DNA from: Mesobacillus maritimus
GTDB taxonomy: Bacteria > Bacillota > Bacilli > Bacillales > Cytobacillaceae
Reading direction: 5' to 3'
Length of the DNA stretch: 64,000 bases
Assembly (NCBI RefSeq): GCF_019749255.1
Contig: NZ_JACWFH010000036.1
Location: 1 to 64,000 of the forward strand
This document shows, piece after piece, positions 14,401 through 23,400 of this stretch; the stretch's first letter is position 1; the number at the start of each line of letters is the position of its first letter. The position numbers were made by a program, and so were the translations under genes. The notes beneath the pieces were generated by a model. That model saw nothing but the letters and a program-made list of their open reading frames with translations. It made no database searches and had not been told where the DNA came from.

Positions 14401-14640
14401 TTATTGTTTGTTGAAATCCCCAGAAAAATTCTTCACGACTGCTTGAATCTCAGGTAATTTCTCTGGCTTTATAAGGCTAATCATTTTTGGAATAAACGCT
14501 TGAATATCCTCTTGTGAAAAGGTACCTTCATTTTGTTTCTTGAAGTTTTCTACTAGTATTTCTCTAGCTTCCTCTTCTTTCCCCTCTTGAACTCTTTGTA
14601 AAATAAAACTTAAGAACTTTTCTTGACCTTGTTTATCCAT
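14401..14640 (-). CDS. small helical protein, 79 aa
   Basis: A soluble helical protein with two parts: DKQGQEKFLSFILQRVQEGK with an acidic EEEAREIL continuation, then FIPKMISLIKPEKLPEIQAV. Proteins of this shape occur in many bacilli without an assigned role; I do not know a domain name. The open frame extends four codons to a GTG, but TAGGAG is 8 bases before ATG 14640. It is monocistronic between its own terminator and the cotA transcript end. Confidence 0.65.
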   Translation of the reverse strand: MDKQGQEKFLSFILQRVQEGKEEEAREILVENFKKQNEGTFSQEDIQAFIPKMISLIKPEKLPEIQAVVKNFSGDFNKQ

Positions 14641-14808
14641 ACATTGCACTCCTAAAGAAAGAATTTAACACCAGTAAGTCTTGGGTCAACTATAGTTTAG
14701 ATTAGTTTTTACTATAAATACAACTCAATATTCTCACTTGTTAAATCTTATCTGTAAGAGGGTTCCCCAACCGATGATATTTACCTCATTTGGAACTGTC
14801 TTTCTGTA

Positions 14809-16515
14809 TTAGTCACTACTTTCATCATTGCTTGCGTTATCGTCGTAATTCTCTTTCTTTTTTCTGCCATCAAAATGGAATGGAGGGTGACAGTCGAAAC
14901 ATTGGCTAAAGGAATCGTCTGGACATTCGCCCAGAATAGGTTGGGTTGGGTCAAAGTTTGGATTATCAAGTACTTCGTAAGGTCTCATCATTTCGTGATC
15001 TTCGTGCTCAAGGATATGGCAGTGCCATGGGTAAACTCCAGTGAATGGTCCAAAGCGGGCTATAATGCGCGTCACTTGGTCAGGGTTTGCGCGAACAGTA
15101 TCTTTCCAACCTCTTTCATTCGGATCTGGGGCTATTGGGTCTCCTATACTGGTGATATTTCCATTTGCATCGAATGTGATGGGAGCTCGATTGAGTATTT
15201 GGAATTGAACGAGGTGTAAGTGAATCGGGTGAGTATCAGGTGTTAAATTGTAAAGTTCCCAAACTTCTACCGTGCCATTGTACGGGGTTTCCGTGATTGG
15301 CTGCTCGTTCCAATCCATATTATTTAAGAGAAGTTTTAACCGGCCGAATTCGTCGTCACTTTCTACTAGGAAGTTCTGTCTTACTGGTACAAGAGGATTC
15401 TGTTCAAGTCTTTCTAAACAGCTAAGTTTTGATGGAATTTCGCTTCTATCCGGGCGAGAGACTCTCTCTTTCACTCGAAATTGCATAATTTCTGGAAGTG
15501 CCGGAACATTCGGGTTCCCATTCGGGAATGGGGATGGGGCATCATTTGTTAGAATGATGTTCTGACCAGCATAGTTTGAAAAATCAATCATCATATCTCC
15601 CCGTTCTGCCGGAGCAAGCAAAAGTCCTGCTTCATTTGTAACAGTAACAGGTTTTTCAAGAAAACCTCCGTCTGTGCCGATTTGGACCATATCTTGTCCA
15701 GAACTAAGTCGTAACCGGTAAAAACGGGAATTCGAACCGTTCAAGATACGGAATCGATATTTTCGTGGCTCGACTTCAAGATAAGGCCACACTTTTCCAT
15801 TCACTAGTGCAGTATCGCCGAAAAACTCTGGAACGACGGATGGATTAGGCGGTGGTGGAGGTGGATCTTGATCTGGGAGAGACGGATAAAATAATTCACC
15901 TCGCCGTTTTCCACTAAGATAGAACGAACGATCTTGGATAACTAACGGAATCTCATATTTCCCACTAGGAAGATTCAGCATATCTTCGGCCTCATCTCGA
16001 ATCAGATAAAACCCTGCAAGCCCTGCATAAACATTTAAACGAGTGATCCCAATCGCATGGTCATGATACCAGAGCGTAGCAGGACGCTGGCAATTAGGGT
16101 AATAATAAACTTCATGTAAGAATTTTGTTCCAACATTTTTAAAGTCCTTCGTAAACCATGCTTCCGGAAACCCATCATTTTCTGGTCGAACACGTCCCCC
16201 GTGTAAATGAACAACGGTCCTAACGGAAGGTTGGTCATGGTCTGTACCATGAAGCGTACGATCAACTGGCAAGAGGTGTTCATAAGGCAAATGGTTTTCC
16301 CATCTTACAAGAATAGGACGATTCCGACGAACCTCAAACGTCGGGCCAGGATACAAACCGTTATAGCCCCAAACGGTAGTTGGTGGCAAATCACGGTGCA
16401 ATTTTTGCTGAACTTGCTTCATGGCTACCTCATAATAGGGAATTCCGTTGTGTTTCCCTTTTGCTTTCAGCACACTAGGAATCGGCAACGCATCAACAAA
16501 TTTGTCTAGTGACAA
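14809..16515 (-). CDS. cotA: CotA-type spore coat laccase (multicopper oxidase)
   Basis: A 568-residue three-cupredoxin oxidase. The start (LDKFVDALPIPSVLK) and HRDLPPTTVWGYNGLYPGPT match B. subtilis CotA closely. The copper ligands are intact: VHLHGG near residue 104, WYHDHA near 152, THPIHLHLVQF near 433, and YPWHCHILEHEDHEMMRP near 500, which contains the T1 Cys-His pair and the Met ligand. CotA oxidises phenolics and bilirubin in the outer coat and makes brown spore pigment. This protein is ~55 residues longer than the B. subtilis one. The extra C-terminus contains DSFSQCFDCHPPFHF followed by an Asp/Asn/Ser tail, and two clustered Cys could cross-link or bind metal. The ATG follows AGGAGTGATC. 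Confidence 0.92.
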   Translation of the reverse strand: MSLDKFVDALPIPSVLKAKGKHNGIPYYEVAMKQVQQKLHRDLPPTTVWGYNGLYPGPTFEVRRNRPILVRWENHLPYEHLLPVDRTLHGTDHDQPSVRTVVHLHGGRVRPENDGFPEAWFTKDFKNVGTKFLHEVYYYPNCQRPATLWYHDHAIGITRLNVYAGLAGFYLIRDEAEDMLNLPSGKYEIPLVIQDRSFYLSGKRRGELFYPSLPDQDPPPPPPNPSVVPEFFGDTALVNGKVWPYLEVEPRKYRFRILNGSNSRFYRLRLSSGQDMVQIGTDGGFLEKPVTVTNEAGLLLAPAERGDMMIDFSNYAGQNIILTNDAPSPFPNGNPNVPALPEIMQFRVKERVSRPDRSEIPSKLSCLERLEQNPLVPVRQNFLVESDDEFGRLKLLLNNMDWNEQPITETPYNGTVEVWELYNLTPDTHPIHLHLVQFQILNRAPITFDANGNITSIGDPIAPDPNERGWKDTVRANPDQVTRIIARFGPFTGVYPWHCHILEHEDHEMMRPYEVLDNPNFDPTQPILGECPDDSFSQCFDCHPPFHFDGRKKKENYDDNASNDESSD

Positions 16516-16658
16516 TGTACGATCACTCCTTCTACTATTATTTTTCTCTATATCCTATGCGGGAATTTAACAAGAGCTTGGTTATATGGTCATAGATTTA
16601 AGTGGAGTTTTAGTAAAATGGGTCTTCTAAAGATAAAGAGCAAAAACAAATTTATATC

Positions 16659-16825
16659 GCTTTAGAGGGAAGAGCGCCGGAAAACATTGTAGCACTATAT
16701 TCAGGAGAAGGGTTGCAGAATCATGGGAAAGAAAATCTGCGGAGTAAGTGAAATTTCGTAGGGAAGACTGTTCTTCCTAGCCTATGCTTTTGAAAGGAGT
16801 TCGGGTTCGAATCCCGACAAAGGTA
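16659..16825 (+). ncRNA. tRNA-shaped RNA, copy 2 (5' acceptor strand lost)
   Basis: A relative of the RNA at 266-459. A block of about 27 bases around CGCCGGAAAACATTGTAGC is identical, as is most of the 3' part (CCTAGCCTATGCTT, GAAAGGAGT). The D-arm (16659-16675) and T-arm (16801-16817) fold. The T-stem differs by a compensating pair (T16801-A16817 instead of G435-C451), which shows that the fold was selected. The hairpin near 16759-16779 is kept with changed bases. However, the 5' strand of the acceptor stem is missing (an ~8-base deletion relative to copy 1), so CAAAGGT (16818-16824) has no partner, and no TATAAT is seen upstream. It is probably a decaying copy, though a good terminator follows. 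Confidence 0.6.
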
Positions 16826-16859
16826 TACAATCAGTTCCCTTACAAATGATTGCCTAATA

Positions 16860-16914
16860 GAAAATAGAGTTGACTTCACTAACCAGTCCTTTAGTGAGAG
16901 CAACTCTATTTTTT
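16860..16914 (+). terminator. intrinsic terminator of RNA copy 2
   Basis: AAATAGAGTTG pairs with CAACTCTATTT, with an inner CACTAA/TTAGTG helix, followed by TTTTTTATC. It shares GCAACTCTAT with the end of copy 1. Since the next gene on the other strand ends at 16943, it may also serve the minus strand. Confidence 0.8.
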
Positions 16915-16942
16915 ATCGAAAAGTTTTCATTAGTAATCAATA

Positions 16943-17491
16943 TTAGCTTTCAACAACTATTCGATCAGTAGGAATACCTTCTGCATCACAACGAAGTTGA
17001 TAAAAATCCTGAACGATTTTAGGTTCTAGTATCATGGTTTCTTTCATTTTTAGAAGGGTTCTTTTGCCTACCCGACGATCTAAAAGCGTCAATATTTTAA
17101 TTAAGTGATCTGTTGACTGTAGCAATTCTTCGATGGATGAGTTGAAGTAGATCTCTAAGGCAGTGAAGAAATCATATTGTGCATAGATTCCTTCTGTTTT
17201 TAACTGTTCGTGTGCTTGGTCTTGAATATCTCGATTCATAGTTATATCATCAAAATTGAAATGGTCGTTTTCAACTCGTATCTTTGTTTCTCTAGCATAT
17301 TCAGCTCTCTCTGCAGTGATGGTGCACATACTTACCTTTTCCACTTTATCAACCGTAATCACAGCTCTCCCTAACTGGTCATGGGCTTTACGGTAATTGA
17401 TGATATGAAAGTCTACTCTCATTCTCAGAGACTCGCAAATATAACTCTTCAACTGTTTCTTCGCTTTACTCCATTTAGGACTGTATAACAA
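16943..17491 (-). CDS. conserved hypothetical protein (SF0329-like)
   Basis: A 182-residue protein. The start SPKWSKAKKQLKSYICESLR and MRVDFHIINYRKAHDQLGRA with VITVD match the pattern of proteins annotated as the SF0329 family (W-Sk-xkk-l...lkgRv-x-yh-x-x-Yr-x-xHdq-GRa-it-vd). The rest is helical and acidic, ending in PTDRIVVES. No enzymatic motif is seen. It is alone on the minus strand, downstream of the methyltransferase at 17678 but 186 bases away. The ATG at 17491 follows GGAGGGGAATTAG. Confidence 0.65.
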   Translation of the reverse strand: MLYSPKWSKAKKQLKSYICESLRMRVDFHIINYRKAHDQLGRAVITVDKVEKVSMCTITAERAEYARETKIRVENDHFNFDDITMNRDIQDQAHEQLKTEGIYAQYDFFTALEIYFNSSIEELLQSTDHLIKILTLLDRRVGKRTLLKMKETMILEPKIVQDFYQLRCDAEGIPTDRIVVES

Positions 17492-17677
17492 CTAATTCCC
17501 CTCCGGATATCTTAGATTCCATTCTATACATGTAACCAAAACTAGTTCTACTCTCTTTTTTATGATTAGGCTCTGTTAACCGTTAATGTTGATAAACTGT
17601 AGAAACAAAAGGACCCTAGAGGTTCTTTTATTCGTTTTCTAAGAAATGCTACTCGTTTTTTAAAAGGGATTATATAC

Positions 17678-18307
17678 TTACAAATGTTTATGTCCCAAAA
17701 CTGCAATTGTATGGAATTGTCTAGATTTTGGACCTTTTAATAATGCAACATTGAGAAATCCATTTTCCTTAGCAATAGGAATTAATCGATCTTCAATCAT
17801 ACTTTTTATCCCTTCCCAGATTTCATCATCTTTGGCATCACAAAGGGTGATGACGAAATATCCTCCAGGTTTTAATACCCTGTATATTTCTGAGAAAGTT
17901 TCAGATAAATTTTCCCAAAAATAAATTGAGTGTATGCTTAACACTTTGTCAAAGTTTTCATCTTGGAACGGTAATCTATTAACATTTGCTTGAACCAATG
18001 TAGCTTTTTTAGCATTTAATCCGTTTTTATTTCGAATCGCAGCCGACCGAATAATGGTAGGCGATAGGTCCACTCCTACTACTTGTTCTACTAAAGTTTG
18101 GTCTAGGATAAGTTTCATTGCATAACCAGCACCACATCCTAATTCTAATACACTCTCGCCCTGCACAATGTTTAATAGCTCAATAGTCCATAGAGTTTCA
18201 GGTTTATGTTGCTTTACCATCTTTTCACCAATATACGTTCCTAATAGACCTTGCGGCTTTCCATATTGTTTATCAATTAATTCCGTAATCAGCTTAATCA
18301 TACCCAT
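17678..18307 (-). CDS. class I SAM-dependent methyltransferase
   Basis: About 209 residues. The SAM-binding motif I ESVLELGCGAGYAMKLIL is near residue 54, with the acidic motif II VVGVDLS ~25 residues later. VNRLPFQDENFDKVLSIHSI and YRVLKPGGYFVIT complete the Methyltransf_11 fold. The N-terminal 40 residues contain GLLGTYIGEKMVKQHKPETL, as in ubiE-like small-molecule methyltransferases of bacilli. The acceptor is unknown. ATG 18307 has AAGAGG at the best spacing; a TTG two codons upstream is also open. It is monocistronic. Confidence 0.85.
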   Translation of the reverse strand: MGMIKLITELIDKQYGKPQGLLGTYIGEKMVKQHKPETLWTIELLNIVQGESVLELGCGAGYAMKLILDQTLVEQVVGVDLSPTIIRSAAIRNKNGLNAKKATLVQANVNRLPFQDENFDKVLSIHSIYFWENLSETFSEIYRVLKPGGYFVITLCDAKDDEIWEGIKSMIEDRLIPIAKENGFLNVALLKGPKSRQFHTIAVLGHKHL

Positions 18308-18556
18308 TATCAATCCTCTTCGGTTTAAACGTTATAGTTTGTATTAAATGTACCCTAAAGTTTGGTTTATACCACTATTTGCAAATCCTGCCTCGTTCCT
18401 GAACAAGAAAAATCTATTATAACTGAACAGTGGTTAATCTGAGTTTATCATAAGTGGCATTCCACTCTAGTGAAATATGAAACTTTTCAGAAACTTCTAC
18501 CGTACTAGTAGATATGAAACGGTACCGACGCGAACTCATAAAAGGGGGAAGATACG

Positions 18557-19681
18557 ATGAAAAAAAGACTTGGTATTGCAGCGAGCATTATTGGGGGAAG
18601 TTTCCTTTTATTTGGTATTGGAAGTTGGGTACTTCAGAAGGTTGCAAACAAAGAGGATCCAGAGTATTTTTTACAATTCATTAAAGAAAACGGAGCGAAG
18701 CAAAGTGTTGCGGTTTCTATACAATACAACCAGGACTCGCTTGCTGCCGTAAACGAACAGGTTTCATTGCCTTTAGCCAGCACCATGAAAATCATCCTTG
18801 CGATTGAATACGCTCGGCAGGCGGCAGAAGGGATGATTGACCCTCAACAACCTGTCTCACTTGACGAATTGGAAACCTACTATGTTCCCAAAACAGACGG
18901 TGGTGCCCATGAAGCTTGGCTTGAATCTGTGAAAGAAACAAAGCAAGATGACGCTGTTCCTTTAAGTGAAGTCGCAAACGGAATGATTGCCTATAGCTCT
19001 AATGCCAATACAGAGTATTTAATAGAAGTGCTTGGGGAAGAAAACATCAATGGGAACATAATTGACCTAGAAATCAACAGTCATGAGCCTATTTATCCGC
19101 TCGTCAGTTCCTTGTTTATCCCAATTCAGGTGATGAACGAGGAGAACTTAACGAAACAAGAAACGGTGGCGAAGCTTAAGGAGATGAGTTTGGATGAATA
19201 CCGCGAACACGCGAAACGGATTCATGAAAACTGGAAGACCCAGCCTCCTACAGACGAAGAAAAAAAGAACATCATAAACGAACTAGACATGGAGTTTCAG
19301 AGAATCTGGTCGGATCGTTTGCCACGGGGGAGTGCAGAAGATTATCTTTCCATTATGGAAAAACTCAACCGCAAAGAATTCTTCAAACCTGAAGTATATC
19401 AGCATCTAGATCCTGTGATGGAACAATTAATGAAAAACCCACAGAATCAAGAATGGTTAACACATGCCGGTCAAAAAGGTGGGTCAACAGCATTTGTTCT
19501 CACGATGGCGATGTATGCCACAGATAAAAACCAAAATAAAACAGAATTTGTGTTTTTAGCAGATGATTTATCATCCACCCAACAAACCAAACTAAGCCGA
19601 AACATGAATCAATTTCAGTTAAAGTTGCTTCGTGATGAGGATTTTAGGGAGAAGGTAAAACAAGAACTAGAGAATCTTTAA
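18557..19681 (+). CDS. secreted or anchored beta-lactamase-like serine hydrolase
   Basis: A 374-residue protein with an N-terminal hydrophobic segment (residues 5-26, signal peptide or anchor) and the three penicillin-recognising motifs: S75-T-M-K78 (LPLASTMK), S147-S-N149 (AYSSNANTEYL) and KGGS at ~306 (GQKGGSTAFV). This is a class A beta-lactamase-like fold, but it is ~100 residues longer than true beta-lactamases. The extra region (190-290) is rich in Glu/Lys and helical, and the omega-loop E-x-x-LN signature is not obvious. It may be a wall-active peptidase/esterase rather than a resistance enzyme. The ATG follows AAAGGGGGAAG. A 25-base piece of this gene is duplicated at 23259-23283. Confidence 0.8.
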   Translation: MKKRLGIAASIIGGSFLLFGIGSWVLQKVANKEDPEYFLQFIKENGAKQSVAVSIQYNQDSLAAVNEQVSLPLASTMKIILAIEYARQAAEGMIDPQQPVSLDELETYYVPKTDGGAHEAWLESVKETKQDDAVPLSEVANGMIAYSSNANTEYLIEVLGEENINGNIIDLEINSHEPIYPLVSSLFIPIQVMNEENLTKQETVAKLKEMSLDEYREHAKRIHENWKTQPPTDEEKKNIINELDMEFQRIWSDRLPRGSAEDYLSIMEKLNRKEFFKPEVYQHLDPVMEQLMKNPQNQEWLTHAGQKGGSTAFVLTMAMYATDKNQNKTEFVFLADDLSSTQQTKLSRNMNQFQLKLLRDEDFREKVKQELENL

Positions 19682-19844
19682 ATGGATGACAGGTAAGTAT
19701 CTTTATTGAACAGTTTAAACAGAGAATGTAGTTTTATATAGTAAAAGATGGATCAATTCTAATTTGAAAAAAGAGGGATTATTTGAACGGCCAGTAAATA
19801 GCTTTCTTCATCAATTAGTACTATTTTTATAAAAGGGGAAGAGA

Positions 19845-20045
19845 TTGATGAAAAAACATTGTTGTGAGGATATGGATTATCATGCGAATTTCAAATGTGA
19901 TATTCATGAGAATCCATTTGAGTGTCCTGATAAAATCCTTATCTTTAATGGAAAAGAAAATGATTACGGCTTGATCATTCATGATGGTGGTTCTTCAAGA
20001 ATCGGAATAGAATTTTGTCCGTGGTGTGGTTCAAAATTAACATGA
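19845..20045 (+). CDS. DUF6980 family zinc-ribbon-like protein
   Basis: A 66-residue protein with KHCCEDMDYHANFKCDIHEN and PFECPD, then IIHDGGSSRIGIEFCPWCGS. The paired Cys-Cys at the start and the C-P-W-C-G knuckle at the end look like a small zinc-binding fold. The order matches DUF6980 proteins of bacilli, whose role is unknown. AAAAGGGGAAGAG precedes the ATG at 19845/19848. It is monocistronic. Confidence 0.8.
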   Translation: MMKKHCCEDMDYHANFKCDIHENPFECPDKILIFNGKENDYGLIIHDGGSSRIGIEFCPWCGSKLT

Positions 20046-20120
20046 GGCAATATCTTCTTGAAAATGAAGGCCCCTTTAGTAATAGAACATTTTTCACAAT
20101 AAATAATATGGGGGTATGAA

Positions 20121-20287
20121 ATGAGTAAAAATAAGCAATCTCAAATAAATTCATTTGTGATTGCAATAGTGAGTATTATTCTCTTTTGTTAGGATGTAGT
20201 GGGGGAGAACGATTAATCAATAACGACCTAGTAGTTGGACTTCCTCAAGTCATATTAGGGTTCGTAGGTGGAATCCTTGGATTTTAA
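20121..20287 (+). pseudogene. decayed small membrane or lipoprotein gene
   Basis: An ATG at 20121 after GGGGGTATG begins SKNKQSQINSFVIAIVSIIL and hits a stop within the hydrophobic stretch. A one-base shift restores LLGCSGGERLINNDLVV followed by GLPQVILGFVGGILGF to TAA at 20287. The joined product would look like a small protein with a lipobox-like LLGC and a C-terminal membrane stretch. It is interpreted as a frameshifted remnant. Confidence 0.35.
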
Positions 20288-20560
20288 CAATATAGGCTAG
20301 CTAAAAAGAAAGTAAAATTGGCTGTCGAGGACAGGACATTGGGTCGAAGATGACATTGTATAAACAGCTAAAGACCATCTCAAATGGAACGGTTTAAAAG
20401 ATAGCTCTTTTCGTATTCAATAAAAAGGAAGAAAATGTTATTCTTATTCTAGATGGTTGCTCTTCTAGTATAGGTGGGGAAAGCTTTAATACATATAGAC
20501 TACAATATCACTTTGGAGGCACATCACTACTTATAACGGAAGCAAGTCCTTGATATATGA
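20288..20560 (+). pseudogene. further gene remnants before the AlkD-like gene
   Basis: This stretch contains GCTAGCTAAAAAGAAAG (near 20294) and GTATAAACAGCTAAAGACC (near 20357), both of which recur in altered form at about 23285-23370. A piece in the frame from 20429 reads EENVILILDGCSSSIGGESF and continues through a Tyr/Gly-rich segment to TGA near 20555. It has no start codon and no ribosome site. It is the 3' part of an eroded gene of unknown family. Confidence 0.35.
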
Positions 20561-20590
20561 AACAGTGCTTGAATAAAGGAGTTGTATAAA

Positions 20591-21259
20591 ATGAATGGAA
20601 ATGAAGGCACAGAACTAAAACTCTCTTCAAAAGCAGAAAACATTCTATCTCAGATCAATAGTAAAACGAAGCTTGGCGACTTACGAAAACTCGCGAAAGA
20701 CATTAAAAAAGATCACGAACTCGCTATGGAACTTTGGTCAACAGGAGAGTTTTTGCCCAGACAATTAGCCATCTTAATTATGGATAAAAAACTCCTTACA
20801 GAGGATCTGCTAAATCAGCTTGATCAAGATATGCAGATTCACCCTTTTAATGAGCGAAATAACTTAATGGATTGGTTAATGGCCAATCAGCTCACCAAAG
20901 ACAAGAAGAAAATTGCATTGATAGAGTCATGGGAAAATAGTCCTTCTGCTCTTCAAAGGCGAGTGTTCTGGTATTATCAAGGGCGATTGAGATGGACTGG
21001 ACAAACACCACCTGAAAATACCGAATACTTGCTATCAGCATTAGAAGCTAAGATTGCCCAGGAAGAACCGGAAGTACAATGGGCGATGAATTTCACCGCC
21101 GGCTGGATAGGCGTTTATGATGAAAAGAATCGTGCACGTTGTATTAAACTTGGTGAGAAAACGGGTCTTTACAAAGATGACAAAGTTTCGAAAGGATGTA
21201 CTCCAAACTATTTGCCGGAGTTCATTACAATTGAAGTAAACAAACGCCATGATCATTAG
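20591..21259 (+). CDS. AlkD-like DNA alkylation repair / HEAT-repeat protein
   Basis: A 222-residue, all-helical protein resembling the DNA_alkylation (AlkC/AlkD) family. It has KTKLGDLRKLAKDIKKDHEL and then AMELWSTGEFLPRQLAILIM, where AlkD members have LW-x-s-x-xhE-x-R-x-la. SWENSPSALQRRVFWYY and a later AMNFTAGWIGVYDEKNRARC follow. AlkD removes bulky or positively charged alkyl lesions by HEAT-repeat capture. The diagnostic catalytic Asp/Trp cannot be fixed by eye, so the activity is inferred. ATG 20591 has AAAGGAG at 8 bases; the open frame starts three codons earlier at a TTG. Confidence 0.75.
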   Translation: MNGNEGTELKLSSKAENILSQINSKTKLGDLRKLAKDIKKDHELAMELWSTGEFLPRQLAILIMDKKLLTEDLLNQLDQDMQIHPFNERNNLMDWLMANQLTKDKKKIALIESWENSPSALQRRVFWYYQGRLRWTGQTPPENTEYLLSALEAKIAQEEPEVQWAMNFTAGWIGVYDEKNRARCIKLGEKTGLYKDDKVSKGCTPNYLPEFITIEVNKRHDH

Positions 21260-21373
21260 TTACCTCTGAGTAATTAATTAGGGATTCATGCAAAAAATAG
21301 AGGAACTCAAAGACTCAATCTGAACTGCTGAGTCCAACAATACTCTCCAATAGAAATAATCTATCAAAATTGG

Positions 21374-21406
21374 ACGCTTTTCTGAAATAAGGAAAGCGTT
21401 TTTCTT
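21374..21406 (+). terminator. intrinsic terminator
   Basis: ACGCTTT pairs with AAAGCGT across a loop, followed by TTTTCTTC. It is about 115 bases after the AlkD-like gene. Confidence 0.6.
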
Positions 21407-22152
21407 CATGCAAAGAGGCTGATTGTAGAGGAGCCCTAATTTGGAGCAGGTTTAATTCGGCGGCGAAATCATTAGAACAGGATGCAAAAATTAAAGTACA
21501 TAAATTTGATGAGTCAGATAAAAACTATTTCATTTGTATTCCATTCGCAATGCTGTTTTTACCTTATTTTCTTTAGTGTTTTTCATTTTCCAAAACTAGG
21601 TTCTAACCTATTTAGCAATGCAGTCTTAAGTTGGATGGGTGTTGATTTTGTAATGGGATTAGGATTATTCTCATTAAGCATAATTTCATTCTGGGGAAGT
21701 TTAGAGTTGGAATTGATGATGAAAAGAAAATAGGTGAGTTTATAACCATAGGTGTTTTACAATTTGCTGCTTTCCCAATTACATAGCATTTGGGTTTGTT
21801 CTAACATTGAATTTGAACCCATATATACAAATAAATCATTTCGCTATTTAAGCAGTAACCCTTTGGTACTCATATATAAAATAATCAAGCTCCTGACTAG
21901 CTTGTATAGTCCGATCATCATTAAAACCGTAAGTCAATCCCATCTTAATAAGATGCTTCCTCAAAAATTCAATATAAGTTAAAAGCTCACAGGGTCTTAA
22001 AACTATTTTTTGAGCGGTATTTTTCATAAAGTCTACTCCTTTTTTTACCTAAGAAACATCTTACCAAATTAATGGGATTAACTAAAGGGATTATTTTCTA
22101 AAAATGTAAAAGAAAGAAGCTAAAAAGTTTACTTACTCTTATTTAAGGCTAA
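21407..22152. other. gene-poor stretch
   Basis: No supported gene. A hydrophobic open frame at 21482-21733 (83 codons, two potential membrane segments, C-terminal KRK) lacks a ribosome site. A neighbouring frame also gives a short hydrophobic piece, so this may be an eroded membrane-protein gene. The frame at 21752-21982 has no protein character. Sequence is AT-rich. Confidence 0.35.
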
Positions 22153-22602
22153 TCATTTACTTTGATAAACCTTATAAATTTTGAGGTGAAGAAGCTGAAT
22201 CAAGAGTAAAAATGGATAAGTAATAGCGGATAACCAGTAGTTCCATTGGTTGTGGTAAAAATATCCAAATTCAATAGAGAGATACTCAAAAGTCAGGCTA
22301 AATAGAGTCCAACCTACTATATAGGTTATTTGTTTCTGGATTGATTTTCTAAAAGGGTAAGAGTTCATATATAAAACACCTGAAGAAGGAAAAATGAACA
22401 AAATTGGCAAAAAACCCGCCAAATCAACACCAGGATTAAAATATCCATAAAGATTATATTTGAGGTCTAAAACTATATCACTAACAAAACCAAATACAAT
22501 AGAAAATAAAGCAATAGCGTACAACTCGTTTTTGGGTAGATTCTTTGGGACTAATAACGCAACTACAATAAAAATAGTTACAGAAATAATTAAGAAGTAC
22601 AT
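22153..22602 (-). CDS. CBO0543-like integral membrane protein
   Basis: A 149-residue protein with about five hydrophobic segments (residues ~3-19, 27-46, 58-76, 88-108, 122-140). FGFVSDIVLDLKYNLYGYF, FNPGVDLAGFLPILFIFP and EYLSIEFGYFYHNQWNYW recall the CBO0543 family of Firmicute membrane proteins (Asp/Tyr-rich loops and an n-x-W-n-y-w motif). The role is unknown. The ATG at 22602 follows AAAGAGGAATG at a normal distance. It is monocistronic, and the flanks contain no further genes. Confidence 0.65.
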   Translation of the reverse strand: MYFLIISVTIFIVVALLVPKNLPKNELYAIALFSIVFGFVSDIVLDLKYNLYGYFNPGVDLAGFLPILFIFPSSGVLYMNSYPFRKSIQKQITYIVGWTLFSLTFEYLSIEFGYFYHNQWNYWLSAITYPFLLLIQLLHLKIYKVYQSK

Positions 22603-22750
22603 ACAATGTTCATTCCTCTTTACAGATCATTACTAAATATTGTTACCTAGCTACCATAAGCTAAACAGGATGAAAATTTCTCCATAGTTCCTGCACTAAA
22701 AAATTGTTTCAGTTTAAAGCATCACAATACCAAAGGAAAGGAGAAAAAAA

Positions 22751-22771
22751 GACTTCATTTTTAATGAAGTC
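22751..22771 (-). terminator. terminator-like hairpin reading leftwards
   Basis: GACTTCATT pairs with AATGAAGTC around a three-base loop; on the minus strand it is followed by seven T residues. The nearest minus-strand gene upstream of it ends at 23422, so it may be left over from a lost gene. Confidence 0.55.
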
Positions 22772-22992
22772 AAAAGAATATATACATAAAAGGAAAATGA
22801 AAATTAGGGGTCTAAATTCACCTAAGTTCCCATGAATTACTTTATGAAAAAAAATAATCATGTTACATGCATATAGCCTGTTTTTTCGGAAATGGATTAT
22901 TGTACAAATTTGAACAAATTATATGTAAGAAAAAGCAGGGTGTTTTAAGTGAAATAAGAAGGCTAAAAATCAAGCAAGTTTTTATACAAAAA

Positions 22993-23243
22993 TCAGGTCT
23001 TGCGTTTACCTAGTTTTGTAGAGCAGACGTAAGTTCTGCTTATATTTTTGACTTAAACACTAGTACATATTTTTGGCTAACCACCATACACAATCTTTCA
23101 TATCAATTAACATTAGACAAGAAACTACAATTTCTTGTGTACGCGTTTCGACAAATTATTATCGTTAAAATATCTGTGCCTATCAAAAAGATATCTAATT
23201 GCTATCAATCTGATAGGGTAGGGAGAAACCCTTATTCCCCTAG
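22993..23243 (+). repeat. diverged duplicate of the DNA-ligase 3' end and downstream DNA (copy A)
   Basis: This stretch aligns with 25061-25300. Shared blocks are CTAGTTTTGTAGAG / CAAGTTTTGTAGAG, ACGTAAGTTCTGCTT, GACTTAAACACT, CATAATCTTTCAT-like, GAAACTACAATT / GAAAACTACAATT, CGTTTCGACAAAT, AGCAATCTGATAG-like and AGAAACCCTTATT. The first ~40 bases correspond to the last codons of the ligase gene but are broken here. It is therefore the tail of a second, otherwise lost ligase copy plus its downstream region. Confidence 0.7.
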
Positions 23244-23258
23244 GTGTCTCACTATTTC

Positions 23259-23400
23259 TTTGTTCTCACGATGGCGATGTATGTTAGCTAAAAAGCAAAG
23301 GATGTTTATAAGTATTAATGACGATTCGGGGCCGTACAGTGATTGGAGATGAATGGTATAAACAGCAAAAGACCTTCTCAGGTATATTTAGTCAAATGCC
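23259..23400 (+). pseudogene. patchwork of fragments from genes near 19.5 kb and 20.3 kb
   Basis: Bases 23259-23283 are identical over 25 bp to 19493-19517, inside the beta-lactamase-like gene (frame FVLTMAMY). This is followed by GTTAGCTAAAAAGCAAAGG and ATGGTATAAACAGC AAAAGACC, diverged counterparts of 20290-20380. The order (hydrolase piece, then the 20.3-kb piece) keeps the order of the original locus, so this is a shrunken duplicate of that locus and not independent insertions. Confidence 0.55.
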
